From assembly GCA_964480915.1 (NCBI GenBank), contig CAYZRS010000033.1:1-57609 (forward strand): a stretch of 57,609 nucleotides of DNA, written 5' to 3'. Shown here piece by piece: positions 8,631-16,575 of this stretch (its first letter is position 1; every line of letters starts with the position of its first letter). The notes beneath the pieces are model-generated. The model was not told the origin of the DNA. It made no database searches and was given only the letters and a program-made list of their open reading frames with translations. Source of the DNA: CAWGCE01 sp964480915 (GTDB lineage Bacteria; Planctomycetota; Planctomycetia; Pirellulales; Pirellulaceae). A program made the position numbers and the translations under genes.

Positions 8631-9890
8631 CTAGGCACCCTCACTTTCAACAGCCACGGTCGTCACTGCTGGAACATTTGCCGTTTCGGCAGAAGTCGCT
8701 TCGACCGCCTTACCGGAGGGGAACGGCACCCAGTGCTCGCGAACCGCCGCAGCGCCCGGCGCCGAAGATGGCGAAGGGAGCCCCATGAATTGCCAACCGA
8801 GCACACCCAGAAAACAGGCGGCCGCGATAGGCACGCAATATTTCCAACACATCGTGATGACCTGATCAATTCGCAACCGCGGGAACGTCCAGCGAATCCA
8901 AATCATCAAAACGACACCCATCGATGCCTTGAAAATGAAGTTCAGGCAGCCAGCCAAGTTCGCCACGTATTGCAACAGCCAATGCGATTCGGTCGTCACA
9001 CCCAGAATGGAAAAGATGGGAACAGGACCGTTCCAACCGCCAAAGAACAAGATCACGGCCAGTCCACTCACGATAAACATCGATCCGTATTCAGCCATGA
9101 AAAAGATCGACCATCGCATCCCAGAATATTCAGTATGAAAACCGCCGACCAATTCACTTTCGGCCTCGGCCAGGTCAAACGGGGCGCGGTTCACGCTCGC
9201 CAAAGCACAGGTGAAATAGATGACGGCGGTGATGGCCGTAAACGGATCGTGGAAGAACAACCAGTTCGTCGCCAAACCGGCTTGCATGTCGCCAATCGTC
9301 ACCAAATTCATCGTGCCGCAAAGCATCACAGGAATCAACACGCACATGCCAACCGGCACTTCGTAGCTGACAACCTGAGCCGCCTCTCGCATACCGCCAA
9401 ACAGAGACCACTTCGACCCGGACGCATATCCGGCCAGGATGACGCCGAAAATCTCCAGCCCCAAAATCGCCAAGATGATGAACACGGCATTGTTCAAATG
9501 CTGGCCCGCCCAACCCGATGCGAATGGCAACGCGATCAGTGCCGCGAAACTTGCGGCGAAACTGAGATAGGGAGCAATCCGAAAGAGCACCGGGTCGGCA
9601 TCGCCCGGCATCAGGTCTTCCTTCGAGAGCAGTTTGATGCCGTCGGCCAAACCTTGCAGCCAACCAAACGCACCACCCACCCGAGTCGGACCAAGTCGAT
9701 CCTGGATGCGACCAGAAACTTTTCGCTCCAGCCAGATAAAGAAGAGAGCACCCACAGCGATCACGTGAATCAAGAGCACGCAATGAATGAGCGCCGCAGC
9801 TAAGAATCCAAGCCAATGATCGGCCGGAAGTTCGACCCCGAATACCTGCAGAAGCAGATTCAGGAACTTTGTGTTTATGATTTCAGCCAC
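8631..9890 (-). CDS. nuoH: NADH-quinone oxidoreductase subunit H
   Basis: A 419-residue membrane subunit that forms the quinone-entry chamber together with NuoB and NuoD. Signature sequences are WLERKVSGRIQDRLGPTRVG near residue 55, LQGLADGIKLLSKED, FDLAEAESELVGGFHTEYSGMRW and RWTFPRLRIDQ near the C-terminus. A tail of about 45 Ala/Glu/Pro-rich residues extends past the last helix. The start is a GTG (MAEIINTK); a 252 bp gap separates it from nuoD, where other operons carry nuoEFG. Its last codon touches the first codon of nuoJ. Confidence 0.96.
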   Translation of the reverse strand: MAEIINTKFLNLLLQVFGVELPADHWLGFLAAALIHCVLLIHVIAVGALFFIWLERKVSGRIQDRLGPTRVGGAFGWLQGLADGIKLLSKEDLMPGDADPVLFRIAPYLSFAASFAALIALPFASGWAGQHLNNAVFIILAILGLEIFGVILAGYASGSKWSLFGGMREAAQVVSYEVPVGMCVLIPVMLCGTMNLVTIGDMQAGLATNWLFFHDPFTAITAVIYFTCALASVNRAPFDLAEAESELVGGFHTEYSGMRWSIFFMAEYGSMFIVSGLAVILFFGGWNGPVPIFSILGVTTESHWLLQYVANLAGCLNFIFKASMGVVLMIWIRWTFPRLRIDQVITMCWKYCVPIAAACFLGVLGWQFMGLPSPSSAPGAAAVREHWVPFPSGKAVEATSAETANVPAVTTVAVESEGA

Positions 9891-10142
9891 GTTGTTTTTG
9901 CCCGACCGCCCAAGCAGCCTCGAATCCCTTCAGCTTCCGACTTTTACGGAACCATCGCCCTCGTTCTGCTGCGACGAAAACGTCGTTCTCAGCACCCCAA
10001 AATCACGGCCGACCACCGGTCATGATTGCCGCAAAAAACACCTTTGAAGATCGTGAAATATGGCACAAAGTGCCCTGCAGCGGCAAGCCCCCGCGCCAAC
10101 AGATTCCGACGTTCCCCTCATTCGCAATCGTCAAAACGATGA
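9891..10142. other. nuoD-nuoH intergenic gap
   Basis: This 252 bp spacer is the largest gap inside the nuo transcription unit. It lies where nuoE, nuoF and nuoG are found in the Escherichia coli gene order. No open frame with recognisable NuoE, NuoF or NuoG sequence can be read on either strand, and no cysteine-cluster remnants were seen. It may hold an internal promoter for nuoH-N, but I cannot point to a convincing one. Confidence 0.5.
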
Positions 10143-11348
10143 TTAGCGATCAATCTCACCCATCACAATATCTAGCGACCCTACAACGGCCGGAATGTCG
10201 GCAATCGGCGCTCCGTTACAAATCTCGTGACACACCGACAAATTACAAAATGAACTACTCCGAGCTCGAGCCCGCCAAGGAATCGATGACCCATCGCTGA
10301 CCAAATAGAATCCCATCTGGCCCCGAGGACATTCGGTTTCCAAATAGACCTCACCTTTCGGCATTCGCTGAGTCAACTTGATCGGAATCCCCCAATCGCC
10401 TGCCGCAGATCGATAATGATCCATCGCCTGCCGCACCAAGTCGATCGATTGCATCACTTCGAGCATTCGCACGTAAAATCGATGCCAACAGTCGCCCAGC
10501 ACCGCATCAGGTGGTACGTCCGGATAATCGTGATCCTTCGGATACTGACCACCCTTTTCAACGATCACTTCGAAAGCGTAGCCGTCGTACATTTCCGTAT
10601 AGATCTCTTCGCCATCGCGACGCAGATCATAATCGACACCGCTCCCCCGCAAGACGGGGCCCGTGCAACCGTAATCGATCGCCATTTCCGGCGTGAGATT
10701 CCCAATATTGCATGTGCGTTTAATGAAAATTGCGTTCGTGGTCAGCAACGTGTGGTACTCGGCAATGACCGGCTCAAACTGAGCCAAGAACGCCTCGCAT
10801 TTTTCGAGCCAGCCGTCTGGCAGATCGGCGGTGGCACCACCGGGCGTGATGTAGCTGTAGGTCAGCCGCGCACCGCACACCTCTTCGAACAGATCGAGAA
10901 TCTTCTCTCGCTCGCGGAACGCATACAAGAACGGACTAAACGTCCCCAAATCCAACCCATAAACGCCCATGCCGACCAAGTGACTGGCGATCCGGCAGAG
11001 TTCGGCGATCAACACCCGCAGATGCCGACCTTTTTCTGACACTTTGTGATCGAGCATCTTCTCGACACACAACGCCCAACCGAGATTCATGTTCATCCCG
11101 GCCAGATAGTCCATGCGATCGGTGTACGGGATCCACTGCCGATGCGAGAGGTTTTCGCCAATCTTCTCGGCGCAACGATGCAAATAGCCAAGGTGCGGAG
11201 TCACCTCCGAGACAATTTCACCATCGGTGCGTAAGACCAACCGCAAAACGCCGTGCGTACTTGGGTGCTGCGGCCCCATATTGACCAACATCTCGTCGGT
11301 GCGAACGTCGAACTCGACAATCCGAGGGTCTTCAACTTGCATGGACAT
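10143..11348 (-). CDS. nuoD: NADH-quinone oxidoreductase subunit D
   Basis: A 401-residue peripheral-arm subunit related to the large subunit of NiFe hydrogenases and forming part of the quinone-binding pocket. Recognisable blocks are MGPQHPSTHGVLR at about residues 29-41, HLGYLHRCAEKI, the DRMDYLAGMN segment, LTPEMAIDYGCTGPVLRGSG, ECPRGQMGFYLVSDG, and the C-terminal DIVMGEIDR. The histidine of the PSTHG loop that contacts quinone is conserved. Length fits the family (about 400). It starts with an ATG 10 bp downstream of nuoC; NuoC and NuoD are separate proteins here, not the fused NuoCD of enterobacteria. Confidence 0.96.
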   Translation of the reverse strand: MSMQVEDPRIVEFDVRTDEMLVNMGPQHPSTHGVLRLVLRTDGEIVSEVTPHLGYLHRCAEKIGENLSHRQWIPYTDRMDYLAGMNMNLGWALCVEKMLDHKVSEKGRHLRVLIAELCRIASHLVGMGVYGLDLGTFSPFLYAFREREKILDLFEEVCGARLTYSYITPGGATADLPDGWLEKCEAFLAQFEPVIAEYHTLLTTNAIFIKRTCNIGNLTPEMAIDYGCTGPVLRGSGVDYDLRRDGEEIYTEMYDGYAFEVIVEKGGQYPKDHDYPDVPPDAVLGDCWHRFYVRMLEVMQSIDLVRQAMDHYRSAAGDWGIPIKLTQRMPKGEVYLETECPRGQMGFYLVSDGSSIPWRARARSSSFCNLSVCHEICNGAPIADIPAVVGSLDIVMGEIDR

Positions 11349-11358
11349 AGCAGACCTT

Positions 11359-11889
11359 TTACTTTCCGCGAATGCCGTGGTATTCCAGCGGCATTTCGTA
11401 ATCTTTTCTCAGCGGAAAACCCACCCAGTCCTCAGGACAAAGGATCCGCACCAAATTGGGATGTCCCACAAAATCGACACCTGACAAGTCGTACACTTCA
11501 CGCTCATGCCAATCGGCAGTCCGCCAAATATGCGCCACGCTTGGCACTTTCGGCGGCTGACCCTCCACCCCACCTTCCCAGCGAGGAAGCATCACCTTCA
11601 AAACCAAGGTGTGCTTCTTCGTAATACTGGACAGGTGATACACCACCTCCGTGTGCGGCTCCCAAGCGACCTTGGCAGCCTTTTTGGGATCGGGCTCAAG
11701 ATAGTCGACCCCAGAAATACAATTCAACATATTGAACTGATACTCGTTGTTGTCGCGCAAGAAGGTGCACACCTCTAGCAAAGAAGTCGGCGCCACTTCG
11801 ATCCATGGATCGATATTCTCAAGATTGGAACCCGTGATTCCATCCCCAAACTTGGCCTGCAATTTGTCGACAATCGACTGACCTACCAT
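11359..11889 (-). CDS. nuoC: NADH-quinone oxidoreductase subunit C
   Basis: A 176-residue soluble subunit of the complex I peripheral arm (the 30 kDa subunit family). The family signature is clear near the C-terminus: DWHEREVYDLSGVDFVGHPNL followed by the RILCPEDWVGFPLRKDY block at about residues 125-167. No membrane segment or signal is present. It starts with an ATG 54 bp after nuoA and leads into nuoD after 10 bp. In most bacteria nuoB separates nuoA from nuoC, but there is no space for it here. Confidence 0.95.
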   Translation of the reverse strand: MVGQSIVDKLQAKFGDGITGSNLENIDPWIEVAPTSLLEVCTFLRDNNEYQFNMLNCISGVDYLEPDPKKAAKVAWEPHTEVVYHLSSITKKHTLVLKVMLPRWEGGVEGQPPKVPSVAHIWRTADWHEREVYDLSGVDFVGHPNLVRILCPEDWVGFPLRKDYEMPLEYHGIRGK

Positions 11890-11943
11890 GCCTTCATTCC
11901 CATCCGCTAATTCACTTGATCAGCCGAGCGCGCCCAGGCACGC

Positions 11944-12576
11944 TCACGCAGACAACACTGGATCATTGCTCGCCGCCGACTGGCTGCCGGCGACCGTTTT
12001 CTCGGCATCCGATTCCGTCACCGCTCGCACCCAATCCAACGCACCCATCCTCCACACATACGCAAAGCCGATGAGCAAAATCACGAAGAAGACCAGCACT
12101 TCCGCAATCGCCAGTCCCATCAGACTCTGCCCGCCAGCAACCGCCGCTTCCACATCAAAGTTCCCGGCCGTTGCAGCTCCGCGAACCCCCAGCTCTTCGT
12201 ACAAACCGCCAACCGCATTGGCAGCAGTCGCTCCCACCGCTTGCCCGTCGGGCGTACCAACCGCGGCAATCTTGCCCACCTGGGTGAGGTGATGCGCCTT
12301 GCCAAAGACGGTCGCCCACGGGAACAGAAAAGCGACTTCCACATCAAAAATGATGAAGATCAGAGCGACCACATAAAATCGCAAATCGAACTGAACAAAG
12401 CTGGAACCGATCGCCGGCTCGCCGCATTCATAAATTTCCAACTTTTCCGCGTAGGGATTGCTGGGCCGTAGAATTCGTCCCAGCAACAAGTTGACGAAGA
12501 CGAAAACAAAGCCAACGCCGGCGAAAAGAGCCAAATAGGCGACGATGCCCACGGAGTCGGAAATTGCGCTTGGCAT
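11944..12576 (-). CDS. nuoA: NADH-quinone oxidoreductase subunit A with enlarged loop
   Basis: A 210-residue complex I membrane subunit; typical NuoA proteins have 118-150 residues. The diagnostic loop YECGEPAIGSSFVQFDLRFYVVALIFIIFDVE (residues about 49-80) with its Cys and acidic residues is intact. Three transmembrane helices lie at about 11-33, 68-90 and 152-176. Between the second and third helices there is an insertion of roughly 45 residues (about 94-150) rich in Ala, Gly and Val, and the C-terminus is also extended after the third helix. It starts with an ATG 113 bp after the DUF2203 gene. Confidence 0.93.
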   Translation of the reverse strand: MPSAISDSVGIVAYLALFAGVGFVFVFVNLLLGRILRPSNPYAEKLEIYECGEPAIGSSFVQFDLRFYVVALIFIIFDVEVAFLFPWATVFGKAHHLTQVGKIAAVGTPDGQAVGATAANAVGGLYEELGVRGAATAGNFDVEAAVAGGQSLMGLAIAEVLVFFVILLIGFAYVWRMGALDWVRAVTESDAEKTVAGSQSAASNDPVLSA

Positions 12577-12689
12577 GAGTAATTTCTTTAAGGTGAAAAC
12601 CGCAGGTCTTAGTAAGTATCACCGGATTTTAGGTGCGCGGCATAACGTTGCAAGACCGGTCAATTCCAGGCCGTCCCTACACGCCGGTT

Positions 12690-13142
12690 TCACACCGCGC
12701 TTCCAGAATCGCTACCACCCGGCAAAGAGTCGGCTGTCAGCGGGCGCCGCTCGTCAAACCCATCCGTCATGGTTCGCCAAAACAGAACCTCTGGCTCATC
12801 GTACCTCCAACAGAGGTAAACCTGCTCGCCATCGATCTCGGCTGGAAAATCAACAACCCCAGCTTTCTGCTCGTCCGGCTCGATCCCCAATTCCAACAAT
12901 TCGTCGATGAACTCTCGCACTCGCTGCGAATCGCGCTCAATCGCGGATCGCATTTCGGCCAATTCTTCGGCGTATGGATCTCCCGTAGCGAGATCACGAC
13001 CTTCGGTCAGATGCTCCAAGCGGCAACCCGTGTCGACCACGCGCTTCGAGACTTCTGCTAGGTCACGAACAATGACCCGTACCAGCGGTAGAGTCTTATT
13101 CGCTTCTTCCAATGTGAACAATTTGCGTTCCGCCGCAGACAT
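12690..13142 (-). CDS. DUF2203 family protein
   Basis: A 150-residue cytoplasmic protein of the DUF2203 family, about the usual length. Typical blocks are the N-terminal FTLEEANKTLPLVR, a central charged helix region, GVVDFPAEIDGEQVYLCWR, EPEVLFWRTMTDGFDERRPL. The biochemical role of this family is unknown. The gene sits between nuoI and nuoA on the same strand, 61 bp after nuoI and 113 bp before nuoA, so it is very likely transcribed with complex I; this may be coincidence of operon structure or point to a link with complex I assembly, which the sequence alone cannot decide. Confidence 0.88.
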   Translation of the reverse strand: MSAAERKLFTLEEANKTLPLVRVIVRDLAEVSKRVVDTGCRLEHLTEGRDLATGDPYAEELAEMRSAIERDSQRVREFIDELLELGIEPDEQKAGVVDFPAEIDGEQVYLCWRYDEPEVLFWRTMTDGFDERRPLTADSLPGGSDSGSAV

Positions 13143-13203
13143 TTTTAGCGCACCTTACTTGAAGAGTTCACGATTGACGCCCCAATCGCAAGCCAGCTTA
13201 TTC

Positions 13204-13752
13204 TTATTGATTCGGGCCGCCGTGCACCGGCTCAGAGATCACTTTGGACTGAGCAACCGCCGTTGGATTGAGCGAAGCTCGTCCCCACGCAACATCGACC
13301 GGAAGTCGAGAAAAGTCAACGATGCAGCCGTCACGGCTATAGCAACTCAAGTCATGAGTCGCCCCCATGAAGATGCAATCGACCGGACAAGGCTCGACAC
13401 ACAGGGCGCAGAACATGCACTTGCTGTAGTCAATCGTGTACCCGGTAATCTTGAATCCCTTTTTCTTCTTTCCATCAGGCCCCACGCCATCGATCCGCTC
13501 TTTACCAATGTAAATGCAATCGACCGGGCAAGCATTCGCACACTGATCGCACGAAATGCAAGTCGTCAAATCAAACCGATGGAACCCTCGATAGCGGGCC
13601 GCAACCGGCACCGGCTTTTCAGGGTATTCAAACTTTTCAGTAAAGGCTCCGCGCCCTTCCTTGTACGTTACCAACCAGTAACGCAACGTGACGAACATTC
13701 CTTGGACCACCGTGCCCACAGCAACGAACACGTTTCGAAACCACTCTCGCAT
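13204..13752 (-). CDS. nuoI: NADH-quinone oxidoreductase subunit I
   Basis: A 182-residue ferredoxin-like subunit of complex I that carries two [4Fe-4S] clusters (N6a and N6b) relaying electrons to the quinone site. The two cluster motifs are complete: C65-C68-C71 with C75 (CISCDQCANACP) and C112-C115-C118 with C122 (CMFCALCVEPCP). The N-terminal amphipathic segment (MREWFRNVFVAVGTVV) probably docks on the membrane arm. It is the first gene of the minus-strand nuo unit here, instead of lying between nuoH and nuoJ. A promoter-like sequence lies about 110 bp upstream of the ATG. Confidence 0.96.
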   Translation of the reverse strand: MREWFRNVFVAVGTVVQGMFVTLRYWLVTYKEGRGAFTEKFEYPEKPVPVAARYRGFHRFDLTTCISCDQCANACPVDCIYIGKERIDGVGPDGKKKKGFKITGYTIDYSKCMFCALCVEPCPVDCIFMGATHDLSCYSRDGCIVDFSRLPVDVAWGRASLNPTAVAQSKVISEPVHGGPNQ

Positions 13753-13863
13753 GTCGCGTGCCTTAAAAATAAGAAGAACTCAACCAACAGAGGGTGGTTC
13801 TACCATAAGAATTGGCCTTCCAACATGGCACTCTAACTGCGTGCCCCTCTCTGCATTCTGAGA

Positions 13864-13891
13864 ATTATAGGGAGCGACTATCGAGTCGCAA
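13864..13891 (-). promoter_or_regulatory. Candidate sigma-70 promoter of the nuo operon
   Basis: Read on the minus strand, TTGCGA (13891-13886) and a perfect TATAAT (13869-13864) are separated by 16 bp. This predicts a transcript start near 13857 and a leader of about 105 nt before the nuoI ATG at 13752. It is a sequence match only. Confidence 0.45.
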
Positions 13892-13905
13892 CCGACGGAC
13901 GTCGG
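13874..13905. promoter_or_regulatory. Two adjacent inverted repeats overlapping the nuo promoter
   Basis: GCGACT-atcg-AGTCGC occupies 13874-13889, and CCGACG-ga-CGTCGG occupies 13892-13905. The first overlaps the spacer and -35 element of the candidate nuo promoter and the second sits just upstream. Such paired palindromes are typical of dimeric regulator sites, but no regulator is identified. Confidence 0.35.
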
Positions 13906-14345
13906 AAATAAAATGACACTCCAATCATCGGTTACGTATCGAAGGTAACAACCCGCAAATCCATGACCAAGCGGCGCGAGAGAAAGTCGTGACGAATCAT
14001 CGCCAAGCGGCCTGACAGTAGCGACCATGAAACCGACAACAGCAGAGGAGAAGCCCGCCAGCTGGCCGCGACGGAGAGACTCAGTCGCGGGGAAGCCAAA
14101 ACCCGATTCAAATCAGACAGAGTGTCCTGCCTCAACCGCCCAGCCCCCCCCGTCCGTAGCACGTCCGCTGCCGCCCCTTTGGCTCAATTATTTACCCGAA
14201 TTGAGAACTATTTGGGGCAGCAATTCTGCCGGGCGACATGGACAAAACAGCCTAATTTTGCCCGTATGAAATCCAGAAACCAATTCTCATGCTGTTAATC
14301 AAGAAAAACGCTTGAATACCCAAGGGCAATCAGCGGCAAGTTTGC

Positions 14346-14373
14346 TTGACTGCATTTTCCCCCTACGTAGAGT
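14346..14373 (+). promoter_or_regulatory. Candidate csrA promoter
   Basis: TTGACT (14346-14351), a 16 bp spacer and TAGAGT (14368-14373) make a weak sigma-70-type promoter about 105 bp upstream of csrA. It would place the leader hairpin at 14434-14454 inside the transcript. Confidence 0.35.
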
Positions 14374-14433
14374 GGAATTAGCGAAGTGCTTTCTGCACCT
14401 AGCTTTAAGCCCGGTTCCGGGCGCAAGTTGGTT

Positions 14434-14478
14434 GGTCATCCAATATGGATGGCCGGACTCTAAACAAAGGAATGGAAA
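14434..14478 (+). promoter_or_regulatory. csrA leader hairpin and GGA-rich ribosome binding region
   Basis: An 8 bp stem (14434-14441 with 14447-14454, one G-T pair, loop AATAT) lies 24 bp before the csrA ATG. Its 3' arm begins with GGA and the Shine-Dalgarno stretch AAAGGAATGGAAA just before the ATG has two more GGA triplets. CsrA dimers are known to bind GGA motifs near ribosome binding sites, so feedback control of csrA translation is plausible. Confidence 0.4.
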
Positions 14479-14691
14479 ATGTTGGTTCTTTCACGAAAGA
14501 AGAACGAAAGTATCGTCATCAACGACGACATCACGATCGTTGTTGTTGAGATTCGCGGTGACAAAGTGCGTCTTGGCGTCGAGGCCCCCAAAGAGGTCCC
14601 TGTTCATCGCAGGGAAGTTTTTGACGCGATCCAGCGGAGCGAAGGCACAAAAAATGGCGAAGCAGCGACCCCGGCCGAATCGGCTGAATAG
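14479..14691 (+). CDS. csrA: Carbon storage regulator CsrA (RNA-binding)
   Basis: A 70-residue RNA-binding translational regulator. The family start MLVLSRKKNESIVI is textbook, with the Arg at residue 6 and, further on, the EIRGDKVRLGVEAPKEVPVHR block holding the second RNA-contacting region. The protein acts as a dimer that binds GGA-containing hairpins in target mRNAs and blocks or stabilises translation. The last 15 or so residues are a Glu/Ala-rich tail common in CsrA proteins. The ATG is preceded by AAGGAATGGAA. No flagellar genes are next to it; it stands alone before tRNA-Glu. The N-terminal match leaves little doubt about identity. Confidence 0.96.
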   Translation: MLVLSRKKNESIVINDDITIVVVEIRGDKVRLGVEAPKEVPVHRREVFDAIQRSEGTKNGEAATPAESAE

Positions 14692-14841
14692 GGCTCATGC
14701 TCCCATTTTTTAGAATCGATTTGCTATTCTTGTCGTCCCAGATCGACACGATTTGGGAACGGTACGCTCGTTTTTTTTGATCGAGCAAAAAGAATTGTCG
14801 CCCATTTCGGCAGAAAAGCTGCTCAACAAATCGCGTTCCAC

Positions 14842-14870
14842 TTGACGATACGTCGGCAGGCACCTTTAAT
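14842..14870 (+). promoter_or_regulatory. Candidate promoter of tRNA-Glu
   Basis: TTGACG (14842-14847), 17 bp spacer and TTTAAT (14865-14870) lie 20 bp before the mature tRNA 5' end, so transcription would start around 14877. Confidence 0.5.
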
Positions 14871-14890
14871 ATTGCCTCGACGTAACACAC

Positions 14891-14963
14891 GGCCCCTTCG
14901 TCTAGTGGCCTAGGACTCCGGCCTTTCACGCCGGCAACACGGGTTCGAGTCCCGTAGGGGTCA
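14891..14963 (+). tRNA. tRNA-Glu (anticodon TTC)
   Basis: A 73 nt cloverleaf. The acceptor stem pairs 14891-14897 with 14956-14962 (one G-U), the anticodon stem CCGGC/GCCGG brackets the loop CTTTCAC with anticodon TTC, and the T arm ACGGG/CCCGT holds TTCGAGT. Position 14963 is the discriminator A, and the CCA end is not encoded. It decodes GAA/GAG. Confidence 0.96.
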
Positions 14964-15226
14964 CTTTTTGTGACAGTGTGATTACGGCCTTTCGAGGCCC
15001 ATCTTGCGCTAGATGTCATGCTCAAAGGCCGATCTGGGCCTGCGACGTCCGACTGGCCCAATTCTCGCCGTTTGACGAGCGTCTGGTGATTTGGGCTCTT
15101 CCTCTCTTGGGCCAAACGTAAAAGCTTTCTTTCCTTGATTCCCTATCGGGCTGTATATTTACAGTAGCGGGGCAAAAAAGCCGACTCTTTTACTAACTGC
15201 CCCATTCTTTTTCGGAGACCCGTTCA

Positions 15227-16540
15227 ATGGCACTGCGCTGGAACGTCGTGACGTGCTTGCTGGCGATGCTGGCATTTACTGGCTGCTCTCAACAGGCGCC
15301 AAAAACACCGTTGGACGCCGCTAAAAAGCAGTTCAAAACGGGGCAATGGAATCTGGCGATGGATTCCTGCACTCAAATACTGCAAGGCGATCCCAACAAC
15401 GGCGAGGCGCTTTCGATTCGAGCTCGCGCACTCGGCGCACTTGGACGCTACGACGACGCCGTTCTTGATTTGACACGGTGGTCCGAGTTGAATCCCAATG
15501 ACCCGGAGCCGCTTTACCACCGCGCGATCGCTTACGAAAAACTGGGACAGCAGGAGCTCGCCGATGCCGACAACAAAGCGGCCAAGGCAGTCGACCCGCT
15601 TCACAAACGGGCCTATCCATTCGAACTCAGCTCACAACGAACGACCGTAGCGACCCCGTCCCCACGCAGCGACGAGCCGGATGCAGCCGACGCTGAGCAA
15701 TACACCTTCGAAGAAAACAGCCCCAACGACGATACGGACTCGTTTATTGGCTCGACTGCCGGCAGGAATGCGGCAGCCCAAGTCGCAGAAGAATCGGCAC
15801 GCGAGGAAGCAATCTGGGAACGCATCAACCAGCGACTCGATCTGCAGACTTCTTCCACCAACTCCGACTTCGATACGCGCTCCCTGCTCGGACTCGATCG
15901 CAACGAATCTGCGGGCGCTGCCGACGGGCGCTCGGAAGGGAACGTCCTGGACCGCGTCGCGGATCAACTCTTTGTTCCCAATGAAACGCCGGAAATCGAA
16001 TCGACGCCCGACTTCGTGCCGCCGCCAACCAAGCCGGTGATATCGTCCGCACTCCCGACCGATCCCTACGGCAATCCTTACGTTCCCGGGCAGCGACCCT
16101 TGGGTGCCAACCCGAACGCCGGATTCACCAACGGCTCCTACGCCCCACCGGGTGGCTCCGCCTATCCGACCAGCAATTTTGGTCCACCGTACGCGACGCA
16201 GCCTGGCTTCGGACCAAGCAACCCGGTCAGCACAGCTTTACCGGCTCAATTGCAAGGCAAGTTGGGAACAAACGCGGGCGTCAACCAGTATGGTGGAGCG
16301 TTGTACCCGCCCGCCGCAACGGTTGCTCCGGGGACCGTCCAACCCTATCAGCGCACCGCGTACGGCCCGCCGCGCACCGATGTTCGGCTCCCCAACAACA
16401 ACACGCTGGCACCTTCTCCAACGTATCGGCCGGGAGCTCCCAACGTGGTGAGGCCACCTGTGAGCAGCGCGCTTCCGCGGGATTATCTCCAGCAGATCCA
16501 GCAATCTCGTTCCGCCACCGTGCCGCCTTACGGCCCCTAG
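15227..16540 (+). CDS. TPR-containing lipoprotein with Pro-rich tail
   Basis: A 437-residue exported protein. The N-terminus is a lipoprotein signal ending in the lipobox AFTGC (Cys at residue 20), so it is probably anchored to a membrane facing the periplasm. Residues about 28-125 form three tetratricopeptide repeats (A-x-Y/G-R-Y-D-D-A and P-x-x-A-L-S-I-R-A-x-A patterns), a protein interaction scaffold. From about residue 140 onward the chain is low complexity, first acidic and Ala-rich, then rich in Pro, Gly, Tyr and Asn, and probably unstructured. A GGAG Shine-Dalgarno precedes the ATG. The partner is unknown, and pcp follows after 35 bp. Confidence 0.85.
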   Translation: MALRWNVVTCLLAMLAFTGCSQQAPKTPLDAAKKQFKTGQWNLAMDSCTQILQGDPNNGEALSIRARALGALGRYDDAVLDLTRWSELNPNDPEPLYHRAIAYEKLGQQELADADNKAAKAVDPLHKRAYPFELSSQRTTVATPSPRSDEPDAADAEQYTFEENSPNDDTDSFIGSTAGRNAAAQVAEESAREEAIWERINQRLDLQTSSTNSDFDTRSLLGLDRNESAGAADGRSEGNVLDRVADQLFVPNETPEIESTPDFVPPPTKPVISSALPTDPYGNPYVPGQRPLGANPNAGFTNGSYAPPGGSAYPTSNFGPPYATQPGFGPSNPVSTALPAQLQGKLGTNAGVNQYGGALYPPAATVAPGTVQPYQRTAYGPPRTDVRLPNNNTLAPSPTYRPGAPNVVRPPVSSALPRDYLQQIQQSRSATVPPYGP

Positions 16541-16575
16541 TCGGCTCGCACTCGTCGGCCTGAAAGTCCATTGCA

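Larger units (their letters stand above)
13753..14478. other. Divergent regulatory region nuoI / csrA
   Basis: A 726 bp gene-free stretch between the divergent nuoI and csrA genes. It contains the candidate nuo promoter and its two inverted repeats near 13864-13905, and a candidate csrA promoter and leader hairpin near 14346-14454. The middle part (about 13930-14300) has only short frames with no protein-like composition, and no RNA gene was recognised in it. Confidence 0.6.

Noticed and set aside
8430..9803. Long plus-strand open frame (457 codons) opposite nuoJ and nuoH
   Set aside because: It lies entirely antisense to well-conserved nuoH/nuoJ, has a His/Gln/Arg-rich composition typical of reversed coding sequence, no ribosome site and no family resemblance.
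11890..11943. Possible nuoB between nuoA and nuoC
   Set aside because: The spacer is only 54 bp and no Cys-Cys motif of NuoB is seen in any frame nearby.
13780..14269. Short frames in the nuoI-csrA spacer as possible small genes
   Set aside because: Composition is not protein-like, no ribosome site, and they overlap each other on both strands.
14770..14810. T-rich hairpin-like sequence near GCTCG-T8-GATCGAGC as a terminator of csrA
   Set aside because: The stem is only 5 bp with a large T-rich loop and no T-run after the stem, so it does not meet terminator criteria; it may be only a weak structure.
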